A stretch of DNA of 64,000 nt from Agrostemma githago (taxonomy: Eukaryota > Streptophyta > Magnoliopsida > Caryophyllales > Caryophyllaceae), in assembly GCA_958450325.1 (NCBI GenBank), contig OY288243.1:55078378-55142377 (forward strand), written 5' to 3'. How positions within the stretch are numbered: position 1 is the stretch's first letter; every line of letters starts with the position of its first letter. Positions 20,997-31,645 of this stretch are shown in pieces. The translations under genes were made by a program, and so were the position numbers. The notes beneath the pieces were generated by a model, which was not told the origin of the DNA, did not search any database, and saw only the letters and a program-made list of their open reading frames with translations.

Positions 20997-21866
20997 TTAT
21001 GGGTAGTAACGCTTCAGTTGGTCCAAGTTTGTTGGATTGACGAACTCGTTCCCGTCCAAGTCTGTTAGCATCACTGCTCCTCCTGAAAGAATTTTCTTCA
21101 CCAGATATGGCCCAGCCCAATTAGGTTTGAATTTTCCCCTTGGGTCAACTGGTAGCAAAGCTCGAACAGATTTTAGGACTAGATCGCCTTCTTTGATGTT
21201 CCTGGGTCTAACCCTTTTGTTAAAAGCCCGTTGGATCCCTTTCTGATATATCTGAATATTATTCAGAGCCCGGGACCGCCGCTCGTCTAAGAGGACTAGT
21301 GAGTCATATAGGGCTTGGACCCAGTCCGCTTCAGGTACCTGACTTTCAAGCAGAATCCTAAGGGATGGTACTTCTAGTTCGACCGGCTGGACTGCTTCCA
21401 TTCCATATGTCAGATAGTATGGAGTTGCTCTGGTTGCAGTTCGAATTGATGTCCGATATCCCCATAAGGCAAAGGGTATCTTGTCGGGCCAGTCCCGGTA
21501 ATTCTCAGCCATCTTTTTAAGAATGGTGACAATTGTTTTATTGGCTGCCTCTACCGCTCCATTTGTCTGAGGACGGTAAGGTGACGATGTATGCCTTTGG
21601 ATCTTGTACTTTTCCAACAAAGTGGCAGTTTCAGCTTGGAAATGGGTCCCGTGATCGCTGATGAACTCGTGTGGAATCCCATATCGACATATAATTTTGT
21701 TTTGGATGAACTTAGCCACATGCTTGGCATTCAAGATCCGGTATGATTCGGCCTCGACCCATTTGGTGAAATAGTCGATAGCCACTAGGATGAAGCAGTG
21801 ACCTCCTGTCCCGGAAGGATTCACTTTCCCTATTATATCAATTCCCCATGTTGAGAATGACCATGG
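20997..21866 (-). CDS. gypsy-1 integrase, catalytic and C-terminal domains
   Basis: 275 residues in frame after a TAG at 21867-21869 that separates it from the zinc-binding part. The catalytic triad is complete: Asp in AIDYFTKWVEAE, Asp in ISDHGTHFQ and Glu in GAVEAANK. PYRPQTNG precedes the Glu as is usual. The C-terminal part has RVRPRNIKEGDLVL and the WAGPYLVKKIL block. The frame ends QLKRYYP, close to where the antisense PMD gene converges from the other side. It integrates element cDNA into host chromatin; here it is cut off from the rest of pol by the stop. Confidence 0.88.
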   Translation of the reverse strand, partial: PWSFSTWGIDIIGKVNPSGTGGHCFILVAIDYFTKWVEAESYRILNAKHVAKFIQNKIICRYGIPHEFISDHGTHFQAETATLLEKYKIQRHTSSPYRPQTNGAVEAANKTIVTILKKMAENYRDWPDKIPFALWGYRTSIRTATRATPYYLTYGMEAVQPVELEVPSLRILLESQVPEADWVQALYDSLVLLDERRSRALNNIQIYQKGIQRAFNKRVRPRNIKEGDLVLKSVRALLPVDPRGKFKPNWAGPYLVKKILSGGAVMLTDLDGNEFVNPTNLDQLKRYYP

Positions 21867-22766
21867 CTATGTCATTGTATATAATAAGGATGAAGGCATA
21901 TGCTGAACATTAGCGAAAATCTGACAGTTATGACAGTGTTTAACATACATCTGACAGTCAGTTTCCATGCTATTCCAATAGTAACCGAGTCTTGCGATTT
22001 TTCGGGCCAACATATGGGCGTTCATGTGTGGTCCGTTCTCACCATCATGTACCTCGACCATGACTCTTTCAGCTCGAGTTTTGTCAATGCATAGAAGTAA
22101 AGCCCCCTGTGCTGTCTTCTTGTACAGCTGTCCATCGTCTGTGCGGATGAACTGGGTTGCCCATCTTCGTAGAGCTTTCTTGGCCCGGTTTTCAGCTCCC
22201 GGAGGATATTCCCCTGACGTCAAGTAGGTTAGAATAGCCTGGTACCAAGGTTCTGGATCAGTTATTTCGATATCTTGGATAGCGTGGATGTATGCCGGCT
22301 CAGACCGTCTTTTGACACAAATGGGCATGCTGGTTAGATGTGCTGGGATGTTCAGTAAAGATGCTAATTTTGAAAGAGCATCTGCAAACTGGTTTTCTTC
22401 CCGAGGCAGATAAATGTACTCCACTTTTTGAAATTGTTTTTCGAGAACCCTTACTCGTGCTTGGTAAGCCACGAGATTTGCGTTCCGAGTCTTCCATTTT
22501 TGTAGGGTTTGGTTTATGACTAATGATGAGTCGCCGTGGACCCGGAGGTTTGTTACTCCTAAATCGGCGGCGGCTTGCAACCCGTGAATGCATGCTTCGT
22601 ACTCGGCTGCGTTATTAGTCACGTCAAAATCTAGCTTGATGGATAACGGGGTATGTTCACCTCGTGGTGAGATTAGCAAGATCCCGACACCAAATCCTCG
22701 AAAGTTGGACGCTCCATCAAAGTACAAATCCCATGTGTCAGTGTCGGTATGGAATGATGTCTTCAT
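21867..22766 (-). CDS. gypsy-1 RNase H and integrase zinc-binding domain
   Basis: About 299 residues in the frame after a frameshift near 22750. RNase H shows LYFDGASNFRGFGVG (first Asp), NNAAEYEACIHGL (Glu), VHGDSSLVINQ (Asp) and ENQFADALSKLA (last Asp), so the four carboxylates are present. A linker follows, then the zinc-binding part with HCHNCQIF. It ends at a TAG inside the integrase N-terminal region. In gypsy-3 the RT and RNase H are in one frame, so the shift here is a one-base gain specific to this copy. Confidence 0.85.
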   Translation of the reverse strand: MKTSFHTDTDTWDLYFDGASNFRGFGVGILLISPRGEHTPLSIKLDFDVTNNAAEYEACIHGLQAAADLGVTNLRVHGDSSLVINQTLQKWKTRNANLVAYQARVRVLEKQFQKVEYIYLPREENQFADALSKLASLLNIPAHLTSMPICVKRRSEPAYIHAIQDIEITDPEPWYQAILTYLTSGEYPPGAENRAKKALRRWATQFIRTDDGQLYKKTAQGALLLCIDKTRAERVMVEVHDGENGPHMNAHMLARKIARLGYYWNSMETDCQMYVKHCHNCQIFANVQHMPSSLLYTMT

Positions 22767-24051
22767 CTGGGAAGGCCCAAGTATCGATGTGTTCTTCCTC
22801 AGATACCGGACTGTCGGCGAGGATCTCTGCTACTACCCGGCCCTTGATGGCTTTTAAAGGCACGAATTTGAGGTCGAACTCGGCTAGCATTAAAGTCCAT
22901 CTGGATATACGACCGTTGAGGACGGGCTTCTCGAAAAGATACTTGATTGGATCCATTTTGGATAGCACATGTACCTCGTGACTAAGCATGTAGTGTCGGA
23001 GCTTTTTAGTGGCCCATACTAAAGCTAGACACGTCTTCTCGAGCATGGTGTATTTGCATTCGTATTCCAAGAACTTCTTACTGATGTAGTAAATAGCCCG
23101 TTCTTCAGAATCGACCGTCTGGGCTAGCATAGCGCCCATGGCTGTCTCGGTCGTTGTCAAGTATAGTGATAGAGGCAAGCCATGCTGAGGTGGCATTAGC
23201 AGCGGTGGAGAGGATAGAATTTCCTCGATCTTATCGAAAGCCATTTGACATTTGTCGTCCCATAGTGTTCGTTCTCCTATCTTCAGTTTCTTGAAAATGG
23301 GTTCACATACCATGGTTAGCTTTGAAATGAATCGGCTTATATATTGGACTTTTCCGAGAAACCCCCTTATCTCCTTTTCGGTTTTAGGCGGTTGCATCTC
23401 GGTTATGGCCTTGATCTTTGCTGGGTCAACTTCGATGCCCCGTTGGCTGACAATGTGGCCCAGTAGCTTGCCCGATGTTACCCCGAAACTGCATTTTTGT
23501 GGGTTTAACCTCATGTTGTACTTGCGTAATCGGGTGAAGAACTTTCTTAAGGCTGCAATGTGCCCGTTTCGGTCCTTGGATTTGACAATCATATCGTCGA
23601 CGTAGACCTCTACTTCCTTATGCATCATGTCATGCAATAAAGTAGTAGCGGTCCGTTGATGAGTGGCACCAGCGTTAATAAGCCCAAATGGCATCACGGT
23701 ATAGCAGTAAGTCCCCCAAGGTTTGATGAAGGTGGTCTTACTCATGTCTTCTTCCGCCATTTTGATCTGATTGTATCCGGCATACCCGTCCATAAATGAT
23801 AGAAGGGCATGATCGGTCGTGTTATCCACCAGTATGTCGATGTGTGGCAACGGAAAATCGTCTTTTGGGCTGGCCTTATTAAGGTCCCGAAAATCTACAC
23901 ATACTCGGACTTTGCCATCCTTTTTGGGTACTGGTACTATGTTTGCAACCCAGTCCGGATATTCAGACACTTGAATAAAGCCCGCTTTGAATTGCTTATC
24001 GACTTCTTCCTTGACTTTGAGAGACCATTCGGGCCTCATTCTTCGGAGTTT
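22738..24051 (-). CDS. gypsy-1 reverse transcriptase
   Basis: 433 residues from the first Met after a TAG at 24052-24054, in the same frame as gag-protease. Motifs: VPKKDGKVRVCVDFRDLNKA, FMDGYAGYNQI (first catalytic Asp), MPFGLINAGA, and YVDDMIVKS (catalytic Asp pair), then the thumb/connection (LGHIVSQRG, IRGFLGKVQYISRF) and the RNase H-proximal segment YISKKFLEYE-KYTMLEK. At the TAG position gypsy-3 has CAG, so the stop is a single C-to-T change. Confidence 0.92.
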   Translation of the reverse strand, partial: KLRRMRPEWSLKVKEEVDKQFKAGFIQVSEYPDWVANIVPVPKKDGKVRVCVDFRDLNKASPKDDFPLPHIDILVDNTTDHALLSFMDGYAGYNQIKMAEEDMSKTTFIKPWGTYCYTVMPFGLINAGATHQRTATTLLHDMMHKEVEVYVDDMIVKSKDRNGHIAALRKFFTRLRKYNMRLNPQKCSFGVTSGKLLGHIVSQRGIEVDPAKIKAITEMQPPKTEKEIRGFLGKVQYISRFISKLTMVCEPIFKKLKIGERTLWDDKCQMAFDKIEEILSSPPLLMPPQHGLPLSLYLTTTETAMGAMLAQTVDSEERAIYYISKKFLEYECKYTMLEKTCLALVWATKKLRHYMLSHEVHVLSKMDPIKYLFEKPVLNGRISRWTLMLAEFDLKFVPLKAIKGRVVAEILADSPVSEEEHIDTWAFPDEDIIPYRH

Positions 24052-27000
24052 CTATTTTATCGGCTTATACCCGTCTTTGATGGGTATTCGGTGTTCAGCT
24101 ATCTCCCGGTCTATTCCCGGCATGTCCTTGTAGGACCATGCAAAGACGTCTTTGAATTCCTGGAGGAGATCCGTGAATTGTTGTTTCTCCTCGGGATCTA
24201 AAGATAGGCCCAACCTAAGCATCTGAGGTTCTAAAGGGGTTCCTACGTTGATGGAATCGGTTTCTTCGATTACCGGATTTCGGGACTCCCTTTGTTCGAG
24301 TTGCTCGATTAGATGCGTGGGCAATGGTACCTGTTCGTCGGGTTTCTCAATGTCATTGCAAGTAAGATTTTTGAAAACATTTTGAAAATAACCCAAGTCG
24401 TAAGCAGAACGGTTATCGTTATTATTGATAATAAATTTTGAAAAGAGCTCAAAGAGAGCTGCCATCTGATCGTTGGTCAGAGGCGGGATAGGGAGAGCCC
24501 TCGGGACAGACTCCGGGGCTCCCGATGGTGTGGCTAAAGAAGGGAGAGGGGTTACAGACTCGATCCTAGTACTGGACCCTCTAGACTTTGACTCAGACTC
24601 CGACTCTGACTCTGACTCGGACTCGGACTCAGATTCAGACTCGATAGCGTGCATATCTCCTTCGCCAGTAGTTAGTTTGTAGACTCGACCCTGACTGTCG
24701 GTCCACTTAGTTGTCTTCCTCCAAGCTCTCTTCCCAGTGTCGGTGCCAACTTCAGAGATCAGCTTAGTTGGATCGAACCTGTTGCTGCGGAGGATTAAGC
24801 TGACTAGCTCTTGCTTAAGGATCGGGATGACCTTGTCTTCCCCAAAGAGTAATCCTAAAATGGGCTCGGTATTGCTTGTGCCCTCCTTTGATTCGGCCTG
24901 GATAAGGGCGAATATGTCGTCTGGGATGAAATTGCATTCCCGAGCCAGTTTGGTCCCGGGATATGAGATGGTGGGCCGATAGAGGCCCGTTTGAACAGTT
25001 TCGAATACCGGGGTGACGAACGTGACCGCCTTGGTTTGGTTCGTGTAGCCGGACGCCATAGTATAGCCTAGACCGAGGTGAGATTGCCCGTTGTTCAGGG
25101 TTTCGATGATCTTTCCCGGTGGAAGATGTGGCCTTGATGTGACTCCCGGTAGGCAACCCAGGTTTTGTAGCATCTTATCGATGCTAATGGTGAAGTACGG
25201 CTGGAAAAAATACTCTTCTTCGATCATTCCCACAAAGTTGAAACCTCGTGGGTCAGCTGCGCCTGCCGCGTTGCAGTTTGACACGGTTATGGGAGTGGCT
25301 TCGAGGGTGATGATCCCGTCCTGTAAAGGTAGTTTGACCTTCCTGTGCAGAGTGGAGGACACAGCCTTGACCGCGTGAATCCATGGTCTCCCAAGTAGCA
25401 GGTTGAAGGATGAAGTAACATCGATCACTTGGAACTCTAACTCCTTCTCGATCGGGCCCGTTATGATGGTTAGTTTAACGGCCCCAACAACTGATTTTGG
25501 GCTCCCATCAAAAGCCTGGATAGTCTTTGCAGTCGGAAGGTACTCAGCCTCCGTAATGCCGAGGGCCTTGGATGTCCTTAAGGGAAGGACGTTAACTGCA
25601 GACCCGTCGTCAATCAGGGTCATCGGGAGATATTTGTTTCGACAGATCACCGTGATGTATAGGGCCAAGTTATGGGTGGTCCCGAATGGTGGAAGGTCGG
25701 ACTCGGAGAAAGTGATAAGTGGGCCCCCTCCCTTAGACTTGTCCTTGAGGTATGGTAAGATCGTGGCTACCATCTCGGTGGGGGTAACCGATGAGTCGAC
25801 CTTGATTTCATCAAGGGCCTTAGTAAGTGCCGCTCGATGCTCCTGAGAACTAACCAAAAGCTGCCATATAGTAATATCGGTTCGGACCCTTTTCAACTGT
25901 CTGACTAGGGCCGTGTCAGTGTTTGGCTCTTCGGGAGCGAGTTTCGTCCTGGTAGGTTCAGTGACGGTTTCCGGGGCGGCCGTGATGGTGTGTGTACTGG
26001 CCAGAGCTTTGGCTTTAGCCCTCCGAATTTCCTCGATAGTAACGGGGACAGCCTCCCCTTTAGCCAGGTAAACATCATCCTCGTCGTCGTTCCATATCCC
26101 GTAGATTTGGGAAATGAAAGGAGAAATGAGATGAGTACAGTCAACTACCTCTCCAGTAAAAATGGCATGAGTAGCAAGAGGATTATTCTTGTTCCTTGGC
26201 TTGTCACTGGGTAGCGGTATCTTCCCATTTTCGATCAAATCTTGGATAAGATGCTTCAATTTCCAGCATTTCTCCGTGTCATGCCCATTGCCTTGGTGAT
26301 AATGGCAATAGGCCTGTATGTTGTAGCTTTTAGACCGCTTTTCTACGGGAACTTCCGGAGTTGGGCCTATCGGTTGGATTAGGCCTTTCGAAGATAGCCT
26401 TTGTAAGGCATTAGCATAGGTTGTTCCTATGTCAGTGAACACCCGATTTGGAGTATTCTTTTTGGTTGAGGTGTCAAGTGAGTTAACCTCGTCGAAGATG
26501 CTTCGGGCCGCCGTTGTGGTTACGGGCTTAATGGAGGATGAACTAGCTCCTTGATACCCTTTGGTAGAGGCCTTAGTAAGGTTCTCTAGCCTTAAATCGT
26601 CTTCGATTCTAGTACCCATTTCGGTCAAAGTGGCGAAATCGGGTATGATGGCATGCCGGAGGTGAACTCGGTAGGCGGGGAGGAGGTTTTTGAAAAAGGC
26701 CTCCACTAGCACTTTCTTGGTGGGCTTGTCTACCAGCTTAACACTTTCGGTCCGCCACCTCTGAAGGTATTTGGTGAAACCCTCCTTAGGCTCTTGGGCC
26801 ATAACTTCCAGAGTACGCATGGTAGTCTGGATTTCAGCGTTATGCGCGTAGTTTTGCGCGAATTCCATTGCAACATCGTCCCAAGTTTTGAATTTCTTGG
26901 GGTCAAGCCTGTAGTACCAGGCTTTTGGGTGTTTCTCCAGAGAGGAAGCAAAGAGGTGCTTGAACATGGTCGATTTGACCCCCTTAACAGCCATAAAGTC

Positions 27001-27345
27001 TTTGAAAGCCCGAATATGAAGTACCGGGTCTTCAGTCCCATCGAACATTGGCAAGCCCGTTAAGTTAAGGTTAGCGGGCAGTTCATCGGTTAAGGGTGAA
27101 TAGGTACGGGCATTTTCCGTGAGAATGGTGTTTCTGGTGGTCGAGTGGACCTGTTCCTGCAACTTTTGGACCGCGCCGGCCAGTGCGGCCAGAGGTCCGT
27201 CATCTTCGATCGAAGCATCGGGGGTTCCCTGTTCCACGACACTAACCCGAGTGAGGATGGCAATCTGGTCCTCCCGCATTTTCCTCAATTGGTCCTGGAT
27301 CTGGGCCAACGAAGTGGTCAACTCGTCTATGGCTTTTTGCGTCAT
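24052..27345 (-). CDS. gypsy-1 gag and aspartic protease
   Basis: 1097 codons from ATG at 27345. An N-terminal coiled-coil stretch (about 1-70) precedes the gag core (LPMFDGTEDPVLHIRAFKDF, W-x8-F-AQ, LQRWRTESVKL; about 95-250), and CHYHQGNGHDTEKC gives a CHHC-type zinc-binding motif at about 345. The protease is marked by LIDDGSAVNVLP (active-site Asp-Gly-Ser) near 575 and LLLGRPWIH near 645. A long Tat-type linker follows and contains a Ser-Glu dipeptide run (+ strand 24594-24646). The end (KDMPGIDREIAEHRIPIK) is the N-terminal edge of RT. Gag packages element RNA and the protease processes the polyprotein. Confidence 0.9.
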   Translation of the reverse strand: MTQKAIDELTTSLAQIQDQLRKMREDQIAILTRVSVVEQGTPDASIEDDGPLAALAGAVQKLQEQVHSTTRNTILTENARTYSPLTDELPANLNLTGLPMFDGTEDPVLHIRAFKDFMAVKGVKSTMFKHLFASSLEKHPKAWYYRLDPKKFKTWDDVAMEFAQNYAHNAEIQTTMRTLEVMAQEPKEGFTKYLQRWRTESVKLVDKPTKKVLVEAFFKNLLPAYRVHLRHAIIPDFATLTEMGTRIEDDLRLENLTKASTKGYQGASSSSIKPVTTTAARSIFDEVNSLDTSTKKNTPNRVFTDIGTTYANALQRLSSKGLIQPIGPTPEVPVEKRSKSYNIQAYCHYHQGNGHDTEKCWKLKHLIQDLIENGKIPLPSDKPRNKNNPLATHAIFTGEVVDCTHLISPFISQIYGIWNDDEDDVYLAKGEAVPVTIEEIRRAKAKALASTHTITAAPETVTEPTRTKLAPEEPNTDTALVRQLKRVRTDITIWQLLVSSQEHRAALTKALDEIKVDSSVTPTEMVATILPYLKDKSKGGGPLITFSESDLPPFGTTHNLALYITVICRNKYLPMTLIDDGSAVNVLPLRTSKALGITEAEYLPTAKTIQAFDGSPKSVVGAVKLTIITGPIEKELEFQVIDVTSSFNLLLGRPWIHAVKAVSSTLHRKVKLPLQDGIITLEATPITVSNCNAAGAADPRGFNFVGMIEEEYFFQPYFTISIDKMLQNLGCLPGVTSRPHLPPGKIIETLNNGQSHLGLGYTMASGYTNQTKAVTFVTPVFETVQTGLYRPTISYPGTKLARECNFIPDDIFALIQAESKEGTSNTEPILGLLFGEDKVIPILKQELVSLILRSNRFDPTKLISEVGTDTGKRAWRKTTKWTDSQGRVYKLTTGEGDMHAIESESESESESESESESESKSRGSSTRIESVTPLPSLATPSGAPESVPRALPIPPLTNDQMAALFELFSKFIINNNDNRSAYDLGYFQNVFKNLTCNDIEKPDEQVPLPTHLIEQLEQRESRNPVIEETDSINVGTPLEPQMLRLGLSLDPEEKQQFTDLLQEFKDVFAWSYKDMPGIDREIAEHRIPIKDGYKPIK
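24594..24646. repeat. Ser-Glu coding microsatellite in gypsy-1 gag-pol
   Basis: About nine GACTC(T/G/A) hexanucleotides on the + strand encode an alternating Ser-Glu run on the minus strand. The gypsy-3 copy has only a short irregular version near 54370-54400, so the tract has expanded or shrunk within the family. Confidence 0.8.
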
Positions 27346-29124
27346 GGTTCGAGTGAAGGGTGGCCTGTCTGTAAGAGCACCACGTAATTAGTAACTTAAC
27401 CCGAATCCTAAGGAAAGTACATCCCGAGCAAGGGAAAAAAAAGAAGAAGACTAAAAAGACGATAAATGACTCGAAAAAGACACCTAGACGGGTGACTTGT
27501 GAAGAGGTGGGTCTCCCTTAGGATCCAGCTGTGTGGGCTGGGCCCTGTTTGAAAGGAGGTTTACGTGAGACATTCCCCAGACTTTGGGCTCGATAATTGT
27601 GTAGACGGGCCAACCTTCGTAGGAGTATGTCTTACGTAGGTGGGCTTTGCCTCAGTCAAATAAGGCGGACTGGGATAGGGAGGAAACTCGTGATATAAGA
27701 TCGACGGAGTTTCGACGCTAAAGACTTTGACGACTTATGACACGACCCGACACTGCTAAATACGGGAAGTCCTAAGAAGAGGAAGGTTTTGAAAAAGGGA
27801 TTTTTTTTGGAAAATCCGAGAAGTCTCGGTGGATGGCCCAATTTTTCGAAAAAATGGAAAAGTGCATCGGGCCATAATTTTGAAAGTTCGAAAAAAAAAT
27901 CGAGTTTTGAAATGGGCAGAATACCGGCTGGAAAATAGGCTACTTTGAGTCAAATCGTAAATCCTAATTTCGGTAGCATTCCGGGGTTTTGAAAAGTTGA
28001 ATATTTGGAATTTTGAAACTTGAGTATCGAAAAAAGGAATTTCCGACAATTTGAAAATTGAAGACGAGATCCCGAAGATTTGAAAATCGAAAAACGGCAC
28101 CTCGAAGATTTGAAAATTAAAAATGGCATCTCGAAGATTTTAAAAATCGAAACTAGTATCTCGAAAATTTTGAAAATCGAAACTGGCATCTCGAACATTT
28201 TAAAATCAAAATTGAATTTTGAAAATTCGAAAATCGAATGGTGGATCGGAAATTCGAATTTTGAAATGGGCGGCATGCCGGCTAGAAAATAAGCTTGTTT
28301 TGAGTCAAATCTTAAGTCTAAATTTCGGCAGCTTTCCGATTTTTTAAAATTTGAATATTTTCGAAAAGATGCATTTTTGGAATTTCGGAATTTTGAATAT
28401 CGAAGATGAATTTCCGAAAATTTGAAAATCGAAAACAGGATTCCGACTTTTAAAATCGGTGAAAATGTCATCGGGCTTGAATTTTTTGAAAAGTCAGAAT
28501 TTTTGAAAGCCCGAAGAGAAATTCGGGGGATGGCCCGATTTTTTTTTTTGAAAGAAAAAAAACGGAAATCGAACCGGGCGACGGTTTTGCAAATTCGAAA
28601 ATAGTTTCGAGTTTTAAATTGGGCATAATACCGGCTAGAAAAAGGGCTATTTTGAGTAAAATCGTAAGTCCTAAATTCGGTATATGTCCGGGTTTTTGAA
28701 ATTGGATATTTTGAAAAGGAAGCAAAATTTTTGAAAAATGATGGTTTTTGAAAAAGATGTGGATCAAGTAGCACGTAGTCATGGAAACAGTATAATGACG
28801 CCATGTATGCTCTTAAGCTAAGTCTCGGTCAGTCTATAAGGGTCTATACCAGTGTACATAGCCTATCGAGAATCGGGGCGGACTCCCTAACTCGAGTTGA
28901 GATTAGGACATGCCGTAAAACCCATACGAATCGGCTAATGGACACCTTTGACATAACCAATTTGGACTATATCAACGGTATAGTGGGACGTCGGTCACGA
29001 GTACCGGCCCGGGAAAATGGGGTTATGCATGAACCGTAAAACTAAAACGCGTATTGTACTAGTCAAACGATTTCTATTCGAGTCTCACCCTGAAGGACAC
29101 CGAAGGTTATTAACGCATCAGTAA
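27346..29124 (-). repeat. gypsy-1 5' leader with tandem repeats
   Basis: About 1.8 kb between PBS and gag without a credible gene. Three diverged copies of a segment with GGGC-x-ACCGGCTAGAAAA then TTTTGAGTCAAATC and a TTTCGG-AGC-TTCCG-like part start near 27911, 28263 and 28614, a period of about 351 bp. Within this, 28060-28210 holds five copies of a unit of about 35 bp (CTCGAAGATTTGAAAATCGA). The 284-codon minus-strand frame here (27950-28804) is a Phe/Ser/Lys-rich by-product of the repeats. Confidence 0.75.
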
Positions 29125-29143
29125 GTCCCCAGCGGAGTCGCCA
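29125..29143 (-). other. gypsy-1 primer binding site
   Basis: Sense TGGCGACTCCGCTGGGGAC starts three bases after the 5' LTR. This type is complementary to a plant tRNA-Arg 3' end and is described for Tat/Ogre elements; the tRNA identity is from memory. Confidence 0.7.
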
Positions 29144-29146
29144 AAT

Positions 29147-31645
29147 TGTGGACATGACATAGGTCCACCCCGACGCGGCCACGCGCGGGTTTTGGGGAGG
29201 CGAATGAATCTCCATGAGATGGTCAAATGGAAATTTAAATAGAAGTCGGAGTCGCCACCGAATTTTATGGTTATTCGGAACCGTTTATTCGTTCGAGCCC
29301 ACTCTATGTCGTAGTGGGCCGTGTACAAAATACGGCCCATTTTCGATGTCAGAGTTTATTGGGCTCGTCCCTTTGCATATCGATATAGATGCCGACTGGA
29401 GCGGTTAATCGTATATTGAATGACTCTCGTTGCCAATGGTTTCGGACATCCGGAAACCACGGTTCTGAGTAAGGGGTGAGGGTACGTGTTGGGAAGTTCA
29501 CTAAGAACACCCAACCCCGCCCGCACATTAGCGGCCTCTACTAGGATATCGAATGACGTTTTAATACGCGCGTTAGTTGAACGATGAATGATATGCAAAC
29601 ATTGTTTTCCTAAGCATGTGAGGAATTGAACGGGTTGCTAAGTTATTTAATGCATGAAAAATTAATCAACGTCAAAGGTGAATTTAGCATGTGAGATTCG
29701 TTTTAGTATAATAAAACAAATGAAATAAAAAGAATGAATTTGCTACAAAAGATGAACAAACGAGTTAGTATCGATTTGTAAATAATAATAGCAAGAAATA
29801 AATATGCGAAATCGAGAAAATAAATATTAATCGAAATCTGAAAAATATTGTTGATAAGAACGTTGTTTTGAATAAAAAACGAAGTTCGAAAAATAATAAA
29901 AAATAAAAAAAAAGACGGAAAAGAGACACGGCAAGCAGCCGGCCGCGCGGCTCGTCCGGGACGTCGGCGGGTCGCGGGGCTGACTGTTTCGGTGTCGGTT
30001 TTCGAAAATTCGATGTTCGTATTAAATCGCGTATGAATATTGCATGATTCGTACTCGAATTAATATTTTCGATATTCGTTATATTCGATAGTTGATTACG
30101 AAGTCAATATCAAATACTTGGAATAGTTTTAGAAAAGATGTAAATTTTAGAAATCGTTCGAAGAATAAATAATAAAACGAACGAAAAAGTAAAAAAAACG
30201 GTCCGGATTGCGAGCCGTCCGGTTTTTGTGTTTTGTTCGAAATTGCTAAATTTGATGAGTCGCGTACAAAATATGAATTAATTTGTATTCGATTCATGTT
30301 TTCGATATTCGTCATATCCGATGTTCGATCATGAAATCGATATCGAATATTGGGAATGAATAAAAGAGGTTTGTAAAAAAACGTTTATTTTGAAAAAAGA
30401 AAAGAATTTTGGACGAAGAAAAGATGTAACGATTTTTAGTATCGTCGAAACCTTAATATAATTCTTTTCGATACGATATTCGATTATAGAAAAATCGATA
30501 TCGTATGTTTAAGAATTTTGTTATGAAAATAGTTTTTCGTTAATAACGATATTAGGAAAAGAAAAAAAAAACGACTCTTGACCCATAAAAATGACACGAC
30601 GGACGAAGGGGAGAAGAGGAGAGAAAGGAAGAAATCGGGTTTGGTACACCCTCAACCTACATGCTCTTGTTGACTCGGATCGGAGCTCGTCGGAATGTGG
30701 CTAGGCACGGGAGCGTCGAGTGATGTTGGGTTCGGTTTAGGGTGGCTCGGTTTGACGGGTGAAGGTGTCGGGTATCGGGGCCGGTTTCCTTCGAGTTTTG
30801 GATGTATTATCGGTTTTTCGATGCTAAGGAATTATGTGTGTCGGGATGATAGAAAGCTGATATGTATTATTGTTGATAAAATCCGTGTTTATTGTGTTGG
30901 ATGCAAGGGGCTATTTATAGGGAATTCCCGACCTTGGCTTAGGAGAGTTTGACTACCGCTTAGGATAGGAAACGTAGGAATTTGAGGGAAATAAGAATTC
31001 CGCTCTCTTGTGAAGGAAGAAAGGGCACACGGCAGATTTGGGCTGTTTTGGCCGAGTGTTTTACACTCGGTCGGGTGCTTGAATCGGTTTTTGAATAGGA
31101 TTCCTGTTTGAGTTAGAATTATCGCTTGAGTAAGAAGCTGAGAAGAACGAGATTTCCGTTTTCTTGTGAGGGAAGAAAAGAAGAAAAACCGGCGGGTCCA
31201 TGCTACTTGGCCGAGTGTTTGAATCGGTTCTCGGATAGGATTCCTACTCGAGATCGAATTCTACCTTAAACTGAATTGTTTATTGCTTTGTGTAGCTGAT
31301 TTTTGTAGAATTGGAATCCGAATAGGACGTGTGAGACCTCACGGTCAGCCTACAAGTCTCGATAAATATCTTTGACCGGGTTTTGACTCGGTCGCTAAAA
31401 GACGGTTTTACCCCTGGTGTCGGATTCGACCCAAATTAGTGTTATTTGACTCGAAACGACCCACTGGGCCTGAATTTGAGGTTGGTTTTGTGAAATTTGT
31501 ACTTCGTAAAATGCCTAGGCCAAATGTCCATCATTACGAGCCCATTTCCGAGTACGTTAAAGCACGTTAGCGTCCGATCATCATCGGGTGTTTGTCAGAA
31601 ACTACTATATATAGACACCTGGCAGTCAAAATGTGGGTGTCTACA
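29147..31645 (-). repeat. gypsy-1 5' LTR
   Basis: 2499 bp with the same ends as the 3' LTR, TATA box at 30912-30919 (minus). A short TATA expansion near 31608 and a 19-bp loss near 31213 set it apart from its partner. Confidence 0.92.

Larger units (their letters stand above)
15760..31645 (-). mobile_element. gypsy-1: complete Tat-clade Ty3-gypsy retrotransposon
   Basis: 15,886 bp, bounded by LTRs of 2510 bp (15760-18269) and 2499 bp (29147-31645). Both have TG...CA ends and an exact GCATC target duplication (15755-15759, 31646-31650). Sense is minus: 5' LTR, PBS, long repetitive leader, gag-protease, RT, RNase H, integrase, then an antisense plant-mobile-domain ORF, PPT and 3' LTR. Large size, long LTRs, a TGGCGACTCC-type PBS and an antisense ORF are features of the Tat group (Ogre/Retand). 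LTR divergence by eye is roughly 2%, so it is older than the copia element. The pol frame has two in-frame stops and one frameshift. Confidence 0.93.

Noticed and set aside
27950..28804. 284-codon minus-strand ORF in the gypsy-1 leader
   Set aside because: Composition is dominated by repeated Phe/Ser/Ile/Lys blocks made by the underlying tandem repeats; no domain, and it sits between PBS and gag.
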